The notes below the pieces were generated by a model that ran no database searches, was not told the DNA's origin, and worked only from the letters and a program-made list of their open reading frames with translations. Source: Chloroflexota bacterium (lineage in GTDB: Bacteria; Chloroflexota; Limnocylindria; QHBO01). Taken from it: a DNA stretch of 14,916 nucleotides. Location: contig VBJX01000064.1 of assembly GCA_005879775.1 (NCBI GenBank), positions 488-15,403 of the forward strand, read 5' to 3'. The translations under genes and the position numbers were made by a program. Below, one piece after another: positions 13,084 to 14,916 of this stretch (its first letter is position 1; every line of letters starts with the position of its first letter).

Positions 13084-13899
13084 ATGGGTGCGCTGGGCCG
13101 TCTCTTCGGCGTTCCCAAGCCCGTCATCGCCATGCTCCACCTGCCGGCGCTGCCCGGCCGCCCGCGGCACGACCGTCAGGCCGGGGTCGCCGAGGCGGTG
13201 GAATTTGTCGGCCGAGACCTCGAGACGCTCCAGGATGCGGGAGTCGACGGCCTCCTCTTCTGCAACGAGGCGGACATTCCCTACCAACTGCGCGTCGGGC
13301 CGGAGATCAGTGCCGCGATGGCGTCGGTCATCGGCCAGCTGCGATCCGATCTGCGCACCCCGTTCGGAGTCAACTTGCTGTGGGACCCCATCGCCTCGCT
13401 GGCGGTCGCGAGGGCCACGGGGGCGCGCTTCGTCCGCGAGGTGCTGACCGGCGTCTACGAGAGCGACCTGGGCATGATCGAGCCACGGATCGGTGAGATC
13501 GCGGCCTATCGAACCGCCATCGGTGGCGACGAGATTGCCCTCTTCGACAACATCGCGCCGGAGTTCGCCTCGGCGATCGGCTCGCGCGGCATCGCCGAAC
13601 GAGCGCGGGGTGCGGCCTTCCTGGGGGTCGATGCGATCCTCATCTCGGGTCCTGCGGCCGGCGTTCCGTTCGAGATGAGCGACCTGCGCATCGCCAAGGA
13701 GGCGGTCCCCGAGGTCCCGGTCATCGCCAACACGGGTGTCCGAGCGGAGCGCATCGCCGAGATCTTCTCCGTGGCGGACGGCGTGATCGTGGGAACCAGC
13801 CTGAAGGTGGACGGCGTGACCTGGAACCCGGTCGACCCCGATCGGGCCAAAGAGCTGATGGATGCGGCCCAGACGGCACGCGCCACGCGTGACCGCTAG
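13084..13899 (+). CDS. BtpA/SgcQ-family TIM-barrel protein
   Basis: This 271-residue protein has the BtpA/SgcQ signature from the start: KPVIAMLHLPALPGRPRHD (12-30), then DAGVDGLLFCNEADIPY (51-67), TPFGVNLLWDPIASLAVA (92-109), FVREVLTGVYESDLGM (116-131), DAILISGPAAGVPFE (182-196), VPVIANTGVRAERIAE (210-225) and ADGVIVGTSLKVDG (230-243). Length is typical of the family. BtpA of Synechocystis stabilises photosystem I and SgcQ belongs to a sugar catabolic cluster; the fold is a (beta/alpha)8 barrel whose enzymatic role in most bacteria is unknown. Start: ATG at 13084 with AGGAG 9 nt upstream. It lies in the HAD-unknown-BtpA-CCPF unit. With a HAD phosphatase nearby, sugar-phosphate metabolism is a fair but unproven guess. 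Confidence 0.92.
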   Translation: MGALGRLFGVPKPVIAMLHLPALPGRPRHDRQAGVAEAVEFVGRDLETLQDAGVDGLLFCNEADIPYQLRVGPEISAAMASVIGQLRSDLRTPFGVNLLWDPIASLAVARATGARFVREVLTGVYESDLGMIEPRIGEIAAYRTAIGGDEIALFDNIAPEFASAIGSRGIAERARGAAFLGVDAILISGPAAGVPFEMSDLRIAKEAVPEVPVIANTGVRAERIAEIFSVADGVIVGTSLKVDGVTWNPVDPDRAKELMDAAQTARATRDR

Positions 13900-13922
13900 C
13901 TCCCGGGGATACCAGGGCCGAT

Positions 13923-14252
13923 ATGCAGCTCATTGACCTGCAGGAGAATGCGGACGACCCGCTCCTGGGTGCGGGATGCACCCTCGAGGAAGCGCAGATG
14001 CCGGCCCGGCTGCGCGAGTGGGCAGGGCTGCGCGATCGGTCCACCGCCATCAACGAGGTTCCCGGCGGTGTCGTGCTCGTCCTGACCACTGAAGAGCCGA
14101 TCGATCTGGTCGCTGGCCTCGCAGCGCGCGAGTCCGAGTGCTGCCCCTTCTATACGTTCGCGCTGCGTGTCGAGGGCCAGGCGCGCGAGCTGGAGATCAC
14201 CGCCGGCGCGGGTCGCGAGATCGCCGTGAGGGCCTTGCTCGGCCTCATCTAG
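13923..14252 (+). CDS. Small CCPF-motif protein of unknown function
   Basis: This 109-residue protein has a middle strand pair (GGVVLVLTTEE, 48-58) and the motif AARESECCPFYTFALRVE (67-84) with adjacent Cys73-Cys74, then a strand (LEITAG) and a short C-terminal helix ending at the stop. A similar E-x-x-CCPF segment occurs in many small high-GC bacterial proteins and near mercury/MerR-type genes; the paired Cys suggest thiol or metal chemistry, but this is unproven. Cys19 precedes the first helix. The ATG lies 23 bp after the BtpA stop; the ribosome-binding site is weak (CAGGG), so coupling to the upstream gene is likely. It is the last gene of the unit; a 9-bp hairpin follows 18 bp after its stop. 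Confidence 0.8.
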   Translation: MQLIDLQENADDPLLGAGCTLEEAQMPARLREWAGLRDRSTAINEVPGGVVLVLTTEEPIDLVAGLAARESECCPFYTFALRVEGQARELEITAGAGREIAVRALLGLI

Positions 14253-14270
14253 CGACCCGCATGGGCAGAG

Positions 14271-14296
14271 CGTCGTCGTCTACACGCACGACGACG
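14271..14296 (+). terminator. 9-bp hairpin after the HAD-BtpA-CCPF unit
   Basis: CGTCGTCGT (14271-14279) and ACGACGACG (14288-14296) form a perfect 9-bp stem with an 8-nt loop, 18 bp past the TAG of the CCPF gene and upstream of the DinB-like promoter. There is no T-tract, so it would be a weak or L-shaped terminator or an mRNA 3'-end stabiliser. Position between two plus-strand units favours a terminator role. Confidence 0.4.
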
Positions 14297-14334
14297 GTGC
14301 CAGCACTGAGAACCTGTACGCGCGCAGAACGGTG

Positions 14335-14340
14335 TAGTCT
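14335..14340 (+). promoter_or_regulatory. Possible -10 box of leaderless DinB-like mRNA
   Basis: TAGTCT (TANNNT), preceded directly by TG, ends 8 nt before the GTG at 14349. No Shine-Dalgarno lies before this GTG. It sits after the hairpin at 14271-14296, consistent with a new transcription unit. No clear -35. Confidence 0.42.
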
Positions 14341-14348
14341 CCTGACCC

Positions 14349-14916
14349 GTGGACACCATCGCAGCCAAGGCTGAAGGTCGCACGCCGCTGCAGGTCGACC
14401 TGGCGGAGATGCTGCAGGCGATGCGCGTCGCTGAACGCGAGCTGTTCGCGTTGGTCCCGGACCAGGATCGCGACGGCGCGGCCAGGATCGGCAGCTGGTC
14501 CGTGAAGGACGTTCGCGCCCACATGGCTGCCTGGCGAGCGATCGAGGCGCGCCGGCTCGAGGTGGACGATTCGAACGCCATCCTCCATGCCCGCTATGCC
14601 GACTGGTCGTGGGAAGACGTGGATCACGAGGCGGACGCCAGCGTCGATGCCCTGCTCGCGGCGATCGAACGCAGCTCCGCCGAGATGCTGTGCGAGTGCG
14701 ACGGCACCTTCGCCGGGATCGGCGCCAACGGAGTGAACCACGCCATGGGCCATCTACCCGAGGTCGCCGCGCTCGGCGGGGCTCGTGGCCAGGAGCGGTT
14801 TGGGGCCTTCGCGTACGAGATCGAGGCGATCCTGCGCCGCGGTCACCTCATGCCGCGAGATTCGGGGGTGATCCTCTACAACATCGCGTGCGCCAGAGCC
14901 GTGTCCGGGGAGCTGG
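14349..14916 (+). CDS. DinB-like four-helix protein with TPR-like C-terminal extension (partial)
   Basis: I translated this frame directly from GTG 14349: 189 codons, open at the window edge. The N-terminal part fits the DinB/maleylpyruvate-isomerase/ClbS-like four-helix bundle: LAEMLQAMRVAERELFALV (18-36), WSVKDVRAHMAAWRAIEAR (50-68) with His58, and GVNHAMGHLPEV (128-139), giving an HxxxH pair (His131, His135). The three His match the metal site of DinB proteins. After about residue 150 the sequence changes to FAYEIEAILRRGHLMPRDSG then VILYNIACARAVSGEL, which looks like the start of a TPR-type helical pair. Relatives include bacillithiol/mycothiol-dependent transferases and colibactin-protecting ClbS, but the specific role here is unknown. 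The start lacks a Shine-Dalgarno and has a TAGTCT box 8 nt upstream, consistent with a leaderless mRNA. Confidence 0.85.
   Translation, partial: MDTIAAKAEGRTPLQVDLAEMLQAMRVAERELFALVPDQDRDGAARIGSWSVKDVRAHMAAWRAIEARRLEVDDSNAILHARYADWSWEDVDHEADASVDALLAAIERSSAEMLCECDGTFAGIGANGVNHAMGHLPEVAALGGARGQERFGAFAYEIEAILRRGHLMPRDSGVILYNIACARAVSGEL

Noticed and set aside
12292..13287. 331-codon open frame on the minus strand
   Set aside because: Spans three convincing plus-strand genes; Arg/Pro/Ser-rich translation typical of the antisense of high-GC genes.
1..14916. CRISPR array, IS elements, transposase, integrase, toxin-antitoxin or defence genes
   Set aside because: I looked for regularly spaced repeats, terminal inverted repeats and typical protein motifs on both strands and found none.

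Overview
The window is G+C-rich (roughly two thirds by eye) and densely coded. Long antisense shadow ORFs, GTG/TTG starts and many overlapping stop/start codons are typical of a high-GC soil or freshwater bacterium. The gene mix fits a Chloroflexota (Limnocylindria/Ellin6529-like) or actinobacterial genome: an AlkZ-like winged-helix protein, DUF1905, GlcG/HbpS, an excalibur-tailed thermonuclease lipoprotein, BtpA and DinB-like proteins. Taxonomy is inference only; there is no rRNA, tRNA, CRISPR array, IS element or prophage.

Layout. (A) 1-2935, minus strand: a tight three-gene operon of UDP-glucose 6-dehydrogenase, a hyaluronan/chitin-synthase-like GT2 polymerase (ATGA overlap) and a secreted protein cut by the window edge. 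It is probably a uronic-acid exopolysaccharide module. (B) 3117-5180, minus: Gfo/Idh/MocA oxidoreductase, GlcG/HbpS-like protein and a five-TM small membrane protein, all overlapping. (C) 5287-6641, minus: DUF1905 protein and AlkZ-like winged-helix protein (4-bp overlap). (D) 6668-8157, minus: a 3'-truncated 'HGIG' hydrolase-like gene followed by an MDR quinone oxidoreductase/alcohol dehydrogenase. (E) 8354-9163, plus: an NTF2/SnoaL-like protein and a frameshifted HIT-like gene. (F) 9122-11898, minus: double-GNAT acetyltransferase, thermonuclease lipoprotein, His-rich lipoprotein and ABM-like monooxygenase. (G) 11940-14252, plus: HAD phosphatase, unknown protein, BtpA-family TIM barrel and a small CCPF-motif protein. 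(H) 14349-end, plus: a DinB-like protein running into a TPR-like tail, cut by the window edge.

Two themes go beyond ordinary annotation. First, several first-of-unit genes have no Shine-Dalgarno but carry a TANNNT-like -10 box 6-8 nt before the start codon, suggesting leaderless mRNAs. Second, three genes between 4.5 and 8.8 kb have lost internal or terminal coding sequence: the Gfo/Idh/MocA gene lacks its catalytic G-D-x-G-x-H block, the HGIG gene lacks its C-terminal part, and the HIT-like gene is frameshifted with a missing segment. In addition, the UDP-glucose dehydrogenase lacks the usual catalytic Asp. I did not find a clearly new multi-gene defence or mobile system. The best candidates for novelty are the HAS-like operon with its variant dehydrogenase and the His-rich lipoprotein beside a secreted nuclease.
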